Assembly (NCBI RefSeq): GCF_031157525.1
Contig: NZ_JAVIXR010000003.1
Span: 186,001 to 250,000, forward strand
From: Marinobacter sediminicola
Lineage (GTDB): Bacteria; Pseudomonadota; Gammaproteobacteria; Pseudomonadales; Oleiphilaceae
Direction of reading: 5' to 3'
Length of the DNA: 64,000 nucleotides
Part shown: in pieces, positions 6,722 through 16,296 of the stretch
How the letters are laid out: each line of letters begins with the position of its first letter
How positions within the stretch are numbered: position 1 is the stretch's first letter
Made by a program: the position numbers and the translations under genes
Notes under the pieces: generated by a model
What the model saw: the letters and a program-made list of their open reading frames with translations, nothing else
Told to the model about the DNA's origin: nothing
Databases searched by the model: none

Positions 6722-9562
6722 TTAGCGGGAATCCAGAGTAAACCCAACGATAACCTTGCCACCTTCCGATACCGTCGCATCACGGGAAGGCTCGAGCAAA
6801 AACAACTGCTTGGCTGGCACATCGTGGGTGTCTCGCAGTATATCCATCAATACACCAGCGCGGGCGCTGGCGAGATTATTCAGCGTTTCAGGCGCCAGTG
6901 ATCGCTCGCCCGCAAGATACGCCTCGCGGGCCTCTTCCCAGGCCTGTTCTGTCAGTTCGACGCTTTGGTTTGCTGCCAGCTCATCACGCAGAAGCACCAG
7001 GCCATCAACGTTGGGTGAAACACCACCGCGCACGTTCAGCAGCAGATTCGGCCGATCAAGCAAGGCGTTGCCCAAAGCCGCCAACTTTTCAGCCTCACCC
7101 GGGGCCAGCTTATTGGTGCCCGGCTCAAAACCTATCTGCCCCAGCTCTTCGCCACTCAAGCCCGCAAGCTCGGCAATGGAGCCCAGCATACTGAACGGCG
7201 ATGTTGCCGCTTTCGCCAGCAAATTCACAAAGGTGCGCATCACCACCTGGCCCACTCTGAAATCCGGGCTGCTCATATCGCCGCTGATGGGCAAGTTCAC
7301 CTCAATGACACCATTGTTGTCCCGCATCAGCGCCAGTCCCAATTTCACTGGTGCATTCACGGCGTCTTCACTGGCAATCGCCTGCCCCAACCCAAGGCGA
7401 TCCATAACCACCCGGTTCGATGCGTTTATCTGGCTGCCGGTAATCTCATAATCAAGGTCCAGTTCCAGCTTGCCGCTGTCGATGCTATAGCCCAGATACC
7501 GCCCCAGATAAGGCGTAAGTGCAGGCAAGGAGAGGTCCTTCATCACCAGTGTGAGGTTGTTGGTTTCTTCAGCCCCCAGAGTGCCGATTGTGCCATCAAG
7601 CTCCATACTCGCACTGCCTCCTACTCGCCCTTTCAGGCTAATCTTGCCCTGCTGGGGCGACACATTACTAAGGCCGGAAACAGTGCCATTAAGCTGGTCA
7701 ATTGAGGTTGTAAAGGCCGGCTTCAACGTACGATCTGTATAGTCGAGTGCGCCTTGTTCAAGCACCAACTGGCCAATACGGAAAATAAGCCCGGCCTCAT
7801 CCGTGGGTTCTGGCTGAGCTGGCTCGGCCGCATTATCCGTTTCAGAATCCCGGCTGATCCGGGCAAGGTTATGAATGTTATCGGTGTTGCGTACCAGATT
7901 AATCGACGGCTGGGCGAGGGTCACCGTGCCAATTTCAAGCCGCGCCGGATGTACGTTGTACTCAATGGGGGCCAGGCGTAGCGTCTTCCATGAAACAAGA
8001 CGTTCCTTACTTCCCGGCAATTGAAGGTTCAACCCGGAAACCTCAGCAGTGCCACTGAAGGTGCCGGTTAAAGGCTCCTGTTGACCATCCAGATCAAGAT
8101 TTCCATCCAGCCCCAATGTGCCGTCTGCAATTGCGAGATTGGCCGATTGCTGTAAATAGGGCTCAAACGCAGCCAGAAGAATGCCTGAGCCGGCGATGGC
8201 GGCCTCCAACGTAAATGGCTCAGGGGTCAGCTGGCCCTTAACGGATAGCTTGCCCCCACTGCCCAGAGTCGCCTGTAGCTCATACGGCACCTGATCTTCC
8301 ATCTCGCTGTTTATGCTTCCGATAGATAGCGACAGCGGTTCAAGTTCAAGTTCCGCTGGCGATGCGGGCTGCAAATCCTGCCAGAGCACTCGGCCATCAG
8401 ACACATCGATGCCCGCAAGCGACCAGCGAAACGGCCGCTGCGTTTCCGCTGGTGCGGGCTCGCCTGATTTGGAGGCGCTCTCCTCGTTGCCCGCCTCATT
8501 CTGTTCGGAAAATGCTGCAAGCGAGGCAATCCAGTCAATTTCTCCCCGGTTGTTCCGCGCCAGCGCAATATCCGGCTGCGCCAGAGAGATTTTCCCAACT
8601 TGGGCTTCACGAGCCCGGAGATCAAACCCGATATCCTCGATGGCGATTGAGGCTGTACTCAAACGGGCCTGTTCAGCCTGCTTATCTGGCGCAACTGCAA
8701 GATCTTCCACCAACACCCGGCCATTCGTGGTGACAAGTTGCAGCGTATCCCCTGCTTGCAACTGGTAATCGGAACCCACAGTTACTTTACCTCCGAGTAA
8801 ACCGTAGGGCAGGTAGGGTGTCAGGAAGTGCCCGAGTGTTTTGTGGTCGACCCCTGAAACAACAAGATTCCCGCTGGAATAAAGTGGCGTAATGCTCAGA
8901 TTGCCTTGCCACTCAATCGTCTGGTCACCTATGGCTGCCTGCAGATGGTAGTCGCTGTTGCGATCATCACGCTGCCAGGTGGCCAGATCACTCAAGGTAA
9001 GATCCAGCGGCAGAATGCGGAACTCTGCCATTTCTGGCTGAGTGAAATCCCGGAACAGCAACTCACCGCCGTTGATGGTGAGCTGTTGAAAGTAAATCGA
9101 GGGAGGCGACTGGCCATCCTCTGGCTCAGTGGGCTCTTCAAGCGCCTCCTTTTCTCTTGCGCTGGCCGCCTGAAAGTCCCGGGCGAAATTCACGCTGTAA
9201 TCGTCAAGCAAATCCAGCCGGATGAACGGCTCATCCAGCTCAATCGCCTCAAACCCGACAATACCGCGAAGCAACTCAAAGAAATTCAGGTTGATATACA
9301 GCCGATCAAATCCCACGACCTTCTGGTTATCACTGTCCTGGGCCGAAAGATTCAGGGCCTCAACGCTCAATGCAAACGGGTTACTGTTGATATCACCCAC
9401 CTCTGCCTGCCAGCTCATGTGTTGTTCCAGCTGATCCGGCAAAGCTCGCTTTAACCACCAGGGCAACACCAGAAAGCCCGCCAAGCTATACAACAGGATG
9501 AACACAAGCGCGACGATAATCAGAATTCCGGGAAGGCGACTGCGCTGTCGGCTTTCAGCCAC
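6722..9562 (-). CDS. DUF748 / AsmA-like envelope protein
   Basis: This 946-residue protein has one N-terminal membrane helix (residues 10-32) and a very long periplasmic region rich in beta-strand repeats, typical of DUF748 and the wider AsmA/TamB-like group. Signature pieces include the early PFALSVEALNLS segment and a late segment (ALMRDNNGVIEVNLPISGDM) found in many DUF748 proteins. The last ~100 residues (GFEPGTNKLAPGEAEKL) resemble an OmpA-like domain. AsmA-like proteins are thought to bridge the envelope for lipid transport or outer-membrane homeostasis; this one's cargo is unknown. The start is GTG with AAAGGAG seven bases upstream. Confidence 0.85.
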   Translation of the reverse strand: MAESRQRSRLPGILIIVALVFILLYSLAGFLVLPWWLKRALPDQLEQHMSWQAEVGDINSNPFALSVEALNLSAQDSDNQKVVGFDRLYINLNFFELLRGIVGFEAIELDEPFIRLDLLDDYSVNFARDFQAASAREKEALEEPTEPEDGQSPPSIYFQQLTINGGELLFRDFTQPEMAEFRILPLDLTLSDLATWQRDDRNSDYHLQAAIGDQTIEWQGNLSITPLYSSGNLVVSGVDHKTLGHFLTPYLPYGLLGGKVTVGSDYQLQAGDTLQLVTTNGRVLVEDLAVAPDKQAEQARLSTASIAIEDIGFDLRAREAQVGKISLAQPDIALARNNRGEIDWIASLAAFSEQNEAGNEESASKSGEPAPAETQRPFRWSLAGIDVSDGRVLWQDLQPASPAELELEPLSLSIGSINSEMEDQVPYELQATLGSGGKLSVKGQLTPEPFTLEAAIAGSGILLAAFEPYLQQSANLAIADGTLGLDGNLDLDGQQEPLTGTFSGTAEVSGLNLQLPGSKERLVSWKTLRLAPIEYNVHPARLEIGTVTLAQPSINLVRNTDNIHNLARISRDSETDNAAEPAQPEPTDEAGLIFRIGQLVLEQGALDYTDRTLKPAFTTSIDQLNGTVSGLSNVSPQQGKISLKGRVGGSASMELDGTIGTLGAEETNNLTLVMKDLSLPALTPYLGRYLGYSIDSGKLELDLDYEITGSQINASNRVVMDRLGLGQAIASEDAVNAPVKLGLALMRDNNGVIEVNLPISGDMSSPDFRVGQVVMRTFVNLLAKAATSPFSMLGSIAELAGLSGEELGQIGFEPGTNKLAPGEAEKLAALGNALLDRPNLLLNVRGGVSPNVDGLVLLRDELAANQSVELTEQAWEEAREAYLAGERSLAPETLNNLASARAGVLMDILRDTHDVPAKQLFLLEPSRDATVSEGGKVIVGFTLDSR

Positions 9563-9766
9563 GTTTTTCTCCTTTGAGACGAGGGGGGGCTAGAGCAAAT
9601 AATCTTTCACAAGGATAGTCCGGAGAACGCCTGTTTGTCAGCCATTGTGCAGCAACCGCTGACACGGGAAACCGAACTCTATATCCTGATAGCTCTTACC
9701 AAGCATGGTTTGCAGTCAGTTTTTTACACGTCTTTTGTGGTTTTCAGTGATCGAGAGGGGGCATTT

Positions 9767-10402
9767 ATGGACATCAGCGATATGCGTCGCGATTTTGAAA
9801 GTGAAGGACTCGATCATGAAGCCCTGAACAACGACCCTGTGCAACAGTTCGAAGCCTGGTTCGGAGACGCGCGCGATGCTGGTATTCTTGAGCCCAACGC
9901 CATGTCACTGGCCACTTCGGGTGCCGACCACATGCCCGATTTGCGCACAGTGCTGCTGAAGTACTTTGATAGCCGCGGTTTTGTGTTCTATACCAATTAT
10001 GAAAGCCGGAAAGCCCACGAAATTGCCGAGAACCCGCGGGCGGCGCTACTGTTTCCCTGGATTGGCCTGAATCGCCAGGTACGAATTCAAGGCAAGGTAG
10101 AGAAGGTCAGTAAAGCCGAATCCCTCAAGTACTTTGCCTCGCGCCCGAGAGGCAGCCAGATTGGCGCCTGGGTTTCCGAGCAGAGCAAGGCCATCACGTC
10201 ACGAGGGCTACTTGAGCAGAAAGTGGCTGAAATGAAACGCAAATTCAGCGAAGGCGAGGTGCCACTGCCCGGCTTTTGGGGTGGCTACCGCGTTGTACCT
10301 GATCGCATCGAGTTCTGGCAAGGCCGCCCCAGCCGCCTTCACGATCGGTTCGAATACGTGAGGGAAGGCGATGGCTGGCTCATCCAACGACTCCAACCCT
10401 GA
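9767..10402 (+). CDS. pdxH: Pyridoxamine 5'-phosphate oxidase
   Basis: PdxH oxidises pyridoxine or pyridoxamine 5'-phosphate to pyridoxal 5'-phosphate with FMN and oxygen, the last step of PLP synthesis and salvage. The 211-residue length is standard. Family motifs are clear: MRTVLLK-like (DLRTVLLKYFD), GFVFYTNYESRKAHE, QVRIQGKVEKV, SRPRGSQIGAW and the C-terminal PSRLHDRFEY. The start at 9767 follows GAGGGGG; 44 further upstream codons do not match the family. Its last 32 bases overlap the phosphopantetheinyl transferase gene in another frame, so the two are probably co-transcribed. Confidence 0.95.
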   Translation: MDISDMRRDFESEGLDHEALNNDPVQQFEAWFGDARDAGILEPNAMSLATSGADHMPDLRTVLLKYFDSRGFVFYTNYESRKAHEIAENPRAALLFPWIGLNRQVRIQGKVEKVSKAESLKYFASRPRGSQIGAWVSEQSKAITSRGLLEQKVAEMKRKFSEGEVPLPGFWGGYRVVPDRIEFWQGRPSRLHDRFEYVREGDGWLIQRLQP

Positions 10403-11159
10403 TTCCGGAAAGGCTCTGCAACAGCCCACCATAAAATTGTGCCATCAGACGGGGCAAATGCCCGGCGCTGCACCGATTTGGCTGACAGCCCATGAACTTG
10501 ACCGGTTCGCTCAGCTCAGTGGTAATCGCGCGGCTGAGTTTCTTACCAGCCGGTGGTTGATCCGCCAGGCTTTAAGCAAGGCAGGTTCTATGGAGCCGGA
10601 CCTGTGTTGCCCGGTGGAAGGCCGCCCAACGGCCGCTGCCTGCCCGGCAGGTTGGCACCTCTCTCTGAGTCATAGCCATGGGCTGTCTGCCTGCGCGACT
10701 CAATACGGCTCGCCAGTAGGTATAGACATCGAGCCCAGCAAACGGCATCCGCAATGGCAAAAGGTGGTTAAACGCTGGTTCTCCCCGGTTGAACAGGAAT
10801 GGCTGTTTCAGGAAGATGATTCCCAGGCATTCCTTCAAGCCTGGACACTGAAAGAAGCCTGGTTAAAGGCCACTGGCCGTGGCATTGCGGGCAATCTTCA
10901 AACGCTGGAGGTGCGCAGGAATTTTGAGCTTTACGGCGACCAGCCAGACGGCCTCTGGCAGGCCTGTGTGTTTTATACAGAGGGGTTCTTGTGCACACTG
11001 GTGTACAAACAAAACGCAGATGGTGAGGGTGGTTCATGGCCAAGGATCACACTGCTGGAACCGCCCCTTGATGATTACAGTCTGAGCTCAGCACAGGCAC
11101 TGGATACGCACTGGGAGCCCATGTTTCATCGCAAGATTCAGGCAAAGCCACAGCAATAA
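10371..11159 (+). CDS. 4'-phosphopantetheinyl transferase (Sfp/HetI type)
   Basis: This enzyme moves the phosphopantetheine arm of CoA onto the conserved serine of carrier proteins. The 262-residue protein has the superfamily motifs: SLSHS at 98-102, the metal-binding GIDIEP at 117-122, and WTLKEAWLKATGRG at 158-171. The size suggests the Sfp/HetI/AcpT group rather than the short AcpS. The ATG at 10371 has GGGAAGG just upstream and lies inside pdxH, overlapping by 32 bp in a different frame. No polyketide or peptide synthetase is in the window, so its carrier is unknown. Confidence 0.92.
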   Translation: MAGSSNDSNPDSGKALQQPTIKLCHQTGQMPGAAPIWLTAHELDRFAQLSGNRAAEFLTSRWLIRQALSKAGSMEPDLCCPVEGRPTAAACPAGWHLSLSHSHGLSACATQYGSPVGIDIEPSKRHPQWQKVVKRWFSPVEQEWLFQEDDSQAFLQAWTLKEAWLKATGRGIAGNLQTLEVRRNFELYGDQPDGLWQACVFYTEGFLCTLVYKQNADGEGGSWPRITLLEPPLDDYSLSSAQALDTHWEPMFHRKIQAKPQQ

Positions 11160-11180
11160 TACCGACTGAAGGGCCGTAGC

Positions 11181-11783
11181 ATGGCAGTTTCGCAGGAATA
11201 CCAAACACCCCCGGAGCGCTGCTCATGGTGCGGTACCGATCCGCTTTACGTTCACTACCACGACACAGTATGGGGGCGACCAGAATACGACGACCTGGCG
11301 CTGTTCGAAAAACTCTGCCTGGATGGCCAGCAGGCAGGTCTGAGCTGGATAACCATACTGCGCAAACAGGAAAGCTATCGGGCTGCCTATGATGACTTCG
11401 TTCCGGAAAAAATCATTCACTACGATGATGCCAAGGTGTCGGAATTATTAGCGAATCCTGGCATTGTGCGAAACAGGCTGAAAGTGCAGTCGATCATCAA
11501 AAACGCCAAAGGCTTTTTGAAACTGCAGCAGGAAGGCACAGGGTTCTCAGAGTTTCTCTGGTCGTTCGTAGGCAACAAGCCCATTCAGAACCAGTGGTCC
11601 AGCTTTGCAGAGGTACCCGTTACTACGCCGGAATCCGAGGCCATGTCGAAGGCACTAAAACGCGCAGGCTTCACATTTGTAGGCCCAACCATTGTTTATG
11701 CCTTCATGCAGGCCACCGGTATGGTCAACGACCACATGGTGCATTGCCCACAACACACTCAATGTCGACTAGTGGCGCAATAA
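11181..11783 (+). CDS. tag: DNA-3-methyladenine glycosylase I
   Basis: Tag removes 3-methyladenine from alkylated DNA, starting base excision repair. The 200-residue protein has the family's zinc-site cysteines near the N-terminus (CSWCG, residues 14-18) and the His/Cys-rich end (NDHMVHCPQH). Between them it shows YHDTVWGRPEYDD and LDGQQAGLSWITILRKQESYR. It starts 21 bp after the phosphopantetheinyl transferase gene and may be read as the last gene of the pdxH operon. A 9-bp stem-loop follows before the convergent ask gene. Confidence 0.95.
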   Translation: MAVSQEYQTPPERCSWCGTDPLYVHYHDTVWGRPEYDDLALFEKLCLDGQQAGLSWITILRKQESYRAAYDDFVPEKIIHYDDAKVSELLANPGIVRNRLKVQSIIKNAKGFLKLQQEGTGFSEFLWSFVGNKPIQNQWSSFAEVPVTTPESEAMSKALKRAGFTFVGPTIVYAFMQATGMVNDHMVHCPQHTQCRLVAQ

Positions 11784-11787
11784 GGCC

Positions 11788-11814
11788 GTTCACTGCCCTT
11801 TACGAGCAGCGAAC
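11788..11814. terminator. Stem-loop between convergent tag and ask
   Basis: GTTCACTGC (11788-11796) pairs with GCAGCGAAC (11806-11814) with one wobble and a 9-nt loop. It lies in the 51-bp gap between the 3' ends of tag and ask, so a bidirectional terminator is likely, though no T-tract follows. Confidence 0.4.
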
Positions 11815-11834
11815 GCAGCCGGGATCTCAACCGA

Positions 11835-13277
11835 TCAGGCGGCAACAATCGCATACCCATGGTTGTGAGGCTCAACCAACGCACCGTGCAGCGCAATGAT
11901 CGCTTTTTCGTAGTTGTCTTCATCCACCACAAACTGAAGATCCACCTGGCGCATGCACTGGTGCATGGCCAGCACGTTGATCTTCTCTTCAGCCAGGGCT
12001 TTGACAGACCGCACAAGAATGTCCGGTATTTTAATATCACTGCCAATCGCTGAAACAACCGCTACTTTGCGGGTGCTGATTTCACCGTTTGGAAACTCGT
12101 CTTTTAACGCACTCACGACACGCTTAACGTGCTTGAGCGTGCTTCCCACGTAATGGGTAATAGTGTTGGCGTTAGTGTCCTTGGCCATAAAGCGCACTTT
12201 GAACCGGCTCAGGATATCCAGGATACGGCGGTCAGAACCCGGCTCTCCCTGCATGTCCTGGTCGAACACCTCAATAGCGAACACACCCTTGGCGCCGGCG
12301 ATGATCTCTACCTGCGGCTTTTCACTGACGTAATCACCGGTGATCAAGGTGCCAGTATGCTCCGGCTCAAAGGTATTCATTACCCGCAGCGGAATCTCCG
12401 CCTGGCGCAGGCCTTTACCGGCGCGGGGGTGAATGGCCTCCATACCCAGGTTTGCCAGCTGGTCAGCCACGTCGTAGTTGGTGCGTCCCAATGGAACCAC
12501 TTTATCGGCGCCCACAATGTTGGGATCGGCCGAGCTCAGGTGATATTCCTTGTGAATGATCGCCTCGCGCGCGTCGGTCATTACCGCAACCCGGCTAAAC
12601 GTCATTTCACTGTAGCCTCGGTCAAAGGTGCGCATCAGGCCTTCTTTGCACTGGGCGTAGCCGGTCACAATGGGCAACTCACGGCTTAAATCTACCGCAT
12701 CGAATGCCTGTTTCAGTTTCTCATCCAGCGGCAGCAATTCGGTATCGCGCCAGCCAGTAAGATCCACAAAACGAGCATTAATCCCTTCTTGCTGAAGCTT
12801 CAGGGTGGTGTTGAACGCACTGTGGGCTTCACCTATGCCCGCGAGCATTTCCCTCACGGTCAACAAATGCTCTTCCAGCTGAAACTGGCCATAGGAACAC
12901 AGGCGCTGCAGGTCTATCAGGCAGCCACGAACCCCTTCAATGCGGTCGGTAATGAACTGATCCGCCTGCTGTTTGAGCATAGGGTCTTCAAACAGCTCAC
13001 CGTTAATATCGGTGATGAACTTGATCAACTGGGTAAGGTCATCGCCCCAGGCCCAATCCGATTCGGCATCGGCGAACAACGCATACACGCCTGGCTCGCC
13101 GGTTTTTTTGTGCTCCAGCAACTCGTTGGTTACGCCACCGTAGGCAGACACCACGAAAATACGTTGATAAAGATCTTCTTTATTGCGGTCGCCAACAATA
13201 ATGTTGTCGCGCACCGCTTCGTAGTTGCTCATTGAGGTACCGCCGATTTTTTCGACGGTATGTAATTGGCTTGTCAT
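11835..13277 (-). CDS. ask: Aspartate kinase, ectoine-locus type (Ask_Ect)
   Basis: Aspartate kinase phosphorylates L-aspartate, the first step toward aspartate semialdehyde and so toward ectoine precursors. The 480-residue protein begins with the kinase motif KIGGTSMSNYEAVRDN and has C-terminal ACT domains (KVAVVSAIGSDI and VLAMHQCMRQVDLQFVVDE). It is the distinct ectoine-associated isozyme, longer and divergent from LysC and often feedback-insensitive. It lies 54 bp after ectB in the same direction. In the usual layout ectC would lie between them, and here it does not. The start ATG has TAGGAAT upstream. Confidence 0.92.
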   Translation of the reverse strand: MTSQLHTVEKIGGTSMSNYEAVRDNIIVGDRNKEDLYQRIFVVSAYGGVTNELLEHKKTGEPGVYALFADAESDWAWGDDLTQLIKFITDINGELFEDPMLKQQADQFITDRIEGVRGCLIDLQRLCSYGQFQLEEHLLTVREMLAGIGEAHSAFNTTLKLQQEGINARFVDLTGWRDTELLPLDEKLKQAFDAVDLSRELPIVTGYAQCKEGLMRTFDRGYSEMTFSRVAVMTDAREAIIHKEYHLSSADPNIVGADKVVPLGRTNYDVADQLANLGMEAIHPRAGKGLRQAEIPLRVMNTFEPEHTGTLITGDYVSEKPQVEIIAGAKGVFAIEVFDQDMQGEPGSDRRILDILSRFKVRFMAKDTNANTITHYVGSTLKHVKRVVSALKDEFPNGEISTRKVAVVSAIGSDIKIPDILVRSVKALAEEKINVLAMHQCMRQVDLQFVVDEDNYEKAIIALHGALVEPHNHGYAIVAA

Positions 13278-13331
13278 ATTCCTACCCTGGCTTACCGTGC
13301 AGTGTAAATGTCCTGGTTAACAACAGGCGTC

Positions 13332-14609
<1,278 letters not shown>

Positions 14610-14677
14610 TCATTGCCTTACGGCATGTTTATGCAGAATTTTTAAACGATCGTTCTGATGCTTTGACGTGCGGGCAC

Positions 14678-15193
14678 TCAGGGATTGCTGGTAAACGGCC
14701 CGATGCGCAACAGAAACTCAGAATCGTGCTTGCCGCCAAAATGGATGCCCTTCTCGAAATGCTCATGGTGTTCAATGTCTGCGCCCATATCTCGCGCAAA
14801 AGAGCGGAACAATGCCCATGAAGCTTCGTTATCGGCGGTGATCGTGGTTTCCATGTGGGTCACGTTTTTGCACGCTTCCCTGGACACGATCTCTTTCAAC
14901 ATTCGTTTGGCCAAGCCTTGCCCACGGCCCTTTTCATGAACGGCAACCTGCCATACGAAAACGGTTTCGGGTTTTTGGGGAGGGGTATAACCGGAGATAA
15001 AACCAACCAGATCGCCGTCTTTCTCCGCAGCTACGCCTGTATCGGCAAAATCGCTGCACTGCAGGAGGTTGCAGTAAATGGAGTTGGCGTCCAGTGGAGG
15101 GCACTCTGCTACCAACTGGTGGAGCCTGAAGCCATCATCCTTTGTCGGTTTGCGAAGGGTGATGGCGGTGGTATTCGATCCTTCAGAAGTCAT
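14678..15193 (-). CDS. ectA: L-2,4-diaminobutyrate N-gamma-acetyltransferase
   Basis: EctA acetylates diaminobutyrate to N-gamma-acetyl-diaminobutyrate, the direct precursor that ectoine synthase (EctC) cyclises. The 171-residue GNAT protein shows the EctA start (LRKPTKDDGFRLHQLVAECPPLD), VWQVAVHEKGRGQGLAKRML (acetyl-CoA loop), and ETTITADNEASWALFRSFAR. It heads the operon behind a good sigma-70-type promoter. No EctR-type MarR regulator lies upstream; the neighbour there is a metallophosphoesterase gene in the same direction. Confidence 0.95.
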   Translation of the reverse strand: MTSEGSNTTAITLRKPTKDDGFRLHQLVAECPPLDANSIYCNLLQCSDFADTGVAAEKDGDLVGFISGYTPPQKPETVFVWQVAVHEKGRGQGLAKRMLKEIVSREACKNVTHMETTITADNEASWALFRSFARDMGADIEHHEHFEKGIHFGGKHDSEFLLRIGPFTSNP

Positions 15194-15228
15194 AACTTAA
15201 GTGGTTCGCTATTAAAATTAAGCGTTAA

Positions 15229-15256
15229 ATTATATAGACCACAAAATATATTTCAA
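15229..15256 (-). promoter_or_regulatory. Sigma-70-type promoter of ectA-ectB-ask
   Basis: On the minus strand TTGAAA (15251-15256) and a perfect TATAAT (15229-15234) are 16 bp apart, in an A+T-rich stretch 36 bp before the ectA start. This is the clearest promoter in the region. A 6-bp GC stem-loop (15263-15281) just upstream may separate it from the preceding metallophosphoesterase operon. The assignment rests on consensus match and position. Confidence 0.65.
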
Positions 15257-15342
15257 GTCGAACCGGGGAGTTACACCCCGGAAAACCCTTATACCCACCC
15301 CAAGGATAGCCCAAATTACCGCTTTCGCCAGCGCAGGAAAGA

Positions 15343-16296
15343 TTATGGTGACAAGGGGAAAACAAGATCAGAGGGGCTTAATGAAGCGCCTTCAAGGAGA
15401 CGTTGTCTATATGAGATTGCGGCCGACGAGCCCGCAGGCCAGAGCTGATCGAACTGCTCCACCCACGCACTGACATTATAATTTACAGGCATCAAATCCA
15501 GGCGCAACCCGGCCACTGAAACCAAGCCTTCCACAGGCCCCAAAGTTGATGCGGTGCGACTTATGCGAGTGATCAACCCTCTTGCGTCCCCGCTCAGGTT
15601 GCCCATACCAGATGAGCCGTTATTAGCCACTGCACAAAGCCTTCCCTGAACCAGTCCAGACCAAAGCACAGGAAGGCATGTATGGGTAGAGACCATCACA
15701 TCTGCGCCGGATTCCCGGAACCACTCTTCAAGACGATGTTCATTGCCGGCAGCAAAGGATTCATGGGCCAACCCCCAACCCGCCAAAGACTCCGGATCAC
15801 CATGCAAGACCAAAACCTTTAGTCCTCCAAACATCAAGCATTGATATCTGGGAAGGGCAGCCAACTGCTGCTGAATATCCGGGTGCGATCCGGCGGTTTT
15901 TTGTAGCCTCGACATAATCTGATTGGAACGCTCAACCACACCCTGATCCACAAACTCAGGGTAGGCACAGCCGCATCCGGCCCCGCTATTCGGAGTTGCC
16001 AACTCATAGTCCACGTTGCCCAAAATGGCCGTGTGGCTCAGTACCCGGCTGTTGATATCGCGGAACAGTTCATCACTGGCGTTAAACCAGTTGAAATCAC
16101 CATTGAACACCAGCTTTACGCTGCGCCCTTGCCGCTCTTCGGCAAGTGCCATGCTCTCAATTTCATCCAGCGCAAACGGATTGCCGTAGAGCCCGCCAAT
16201 TACATAAATAACGTCTTCAGCCACCGGCACAGGGTCAGCGCACAAAGCAGCGGGCTGATAGCGATACGCCAGAGGACAACTGCGGCCTTCCGTCAT
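15343..16296 (-). CDS. Calcineurin-like metallophosphoesterase
   Basis: The 317-residue protein carries a metallophosphoesterase motif set in order: VIGGLYGNPFALDEIE, VFNGDFNWF, ILGNVDYE, VLHGDPESLAGW and VSTHTC. These match the Asp/His/Asn two-metal site of the superfamily with some substitutions (GGLYG in place of DxHG). The substrate is unknown. The ATG overlaps the stop of the symporter gene in an ATGA junction (16293-16296), so it is the last gene of a four-gene operon with the symporter, radical SAM enzyme and TVP38-reductase fusion. A cysteine cluster (GAGCGCAYP) in the middle is unusual and may bind metal. Confidence 0.75.
   Translation of the reverse strand: MTEGRSCPLAYRYQPAALCADPVPVAEDVIYVIGGLYGNPFALDEIESMALAEERQGRSVKLVFNGDFNWFNASDELFRDINSRVLSHTAILGNVDYELATPNSGAGCGCAYPEFVDQGVVERSNQIMSRLQKTAGSHPDIQQQLAALPRYQCLMFGGLKVLVLHGDPESLAGWGLAHESFAAGNEHRLEEWFRESGADVMVSTHTCLPVLWSGLVQGRLCAVANNGSSGMGNLSGDARGLITRISRTASTLGPVEGLVSVAGLRLDLMPVNYNVSAWVEQFDQLWPAGSSAAISYRQRLLEGASLSPSDLVFPLSP

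Noticed and set aside
15263..15281. Terminator for the metallophosphoesterase operon
   Set aside because: The stem is only 6 bp with a 7-nt loop and no T-tract on the minus strand; too weak to list as a terminator.
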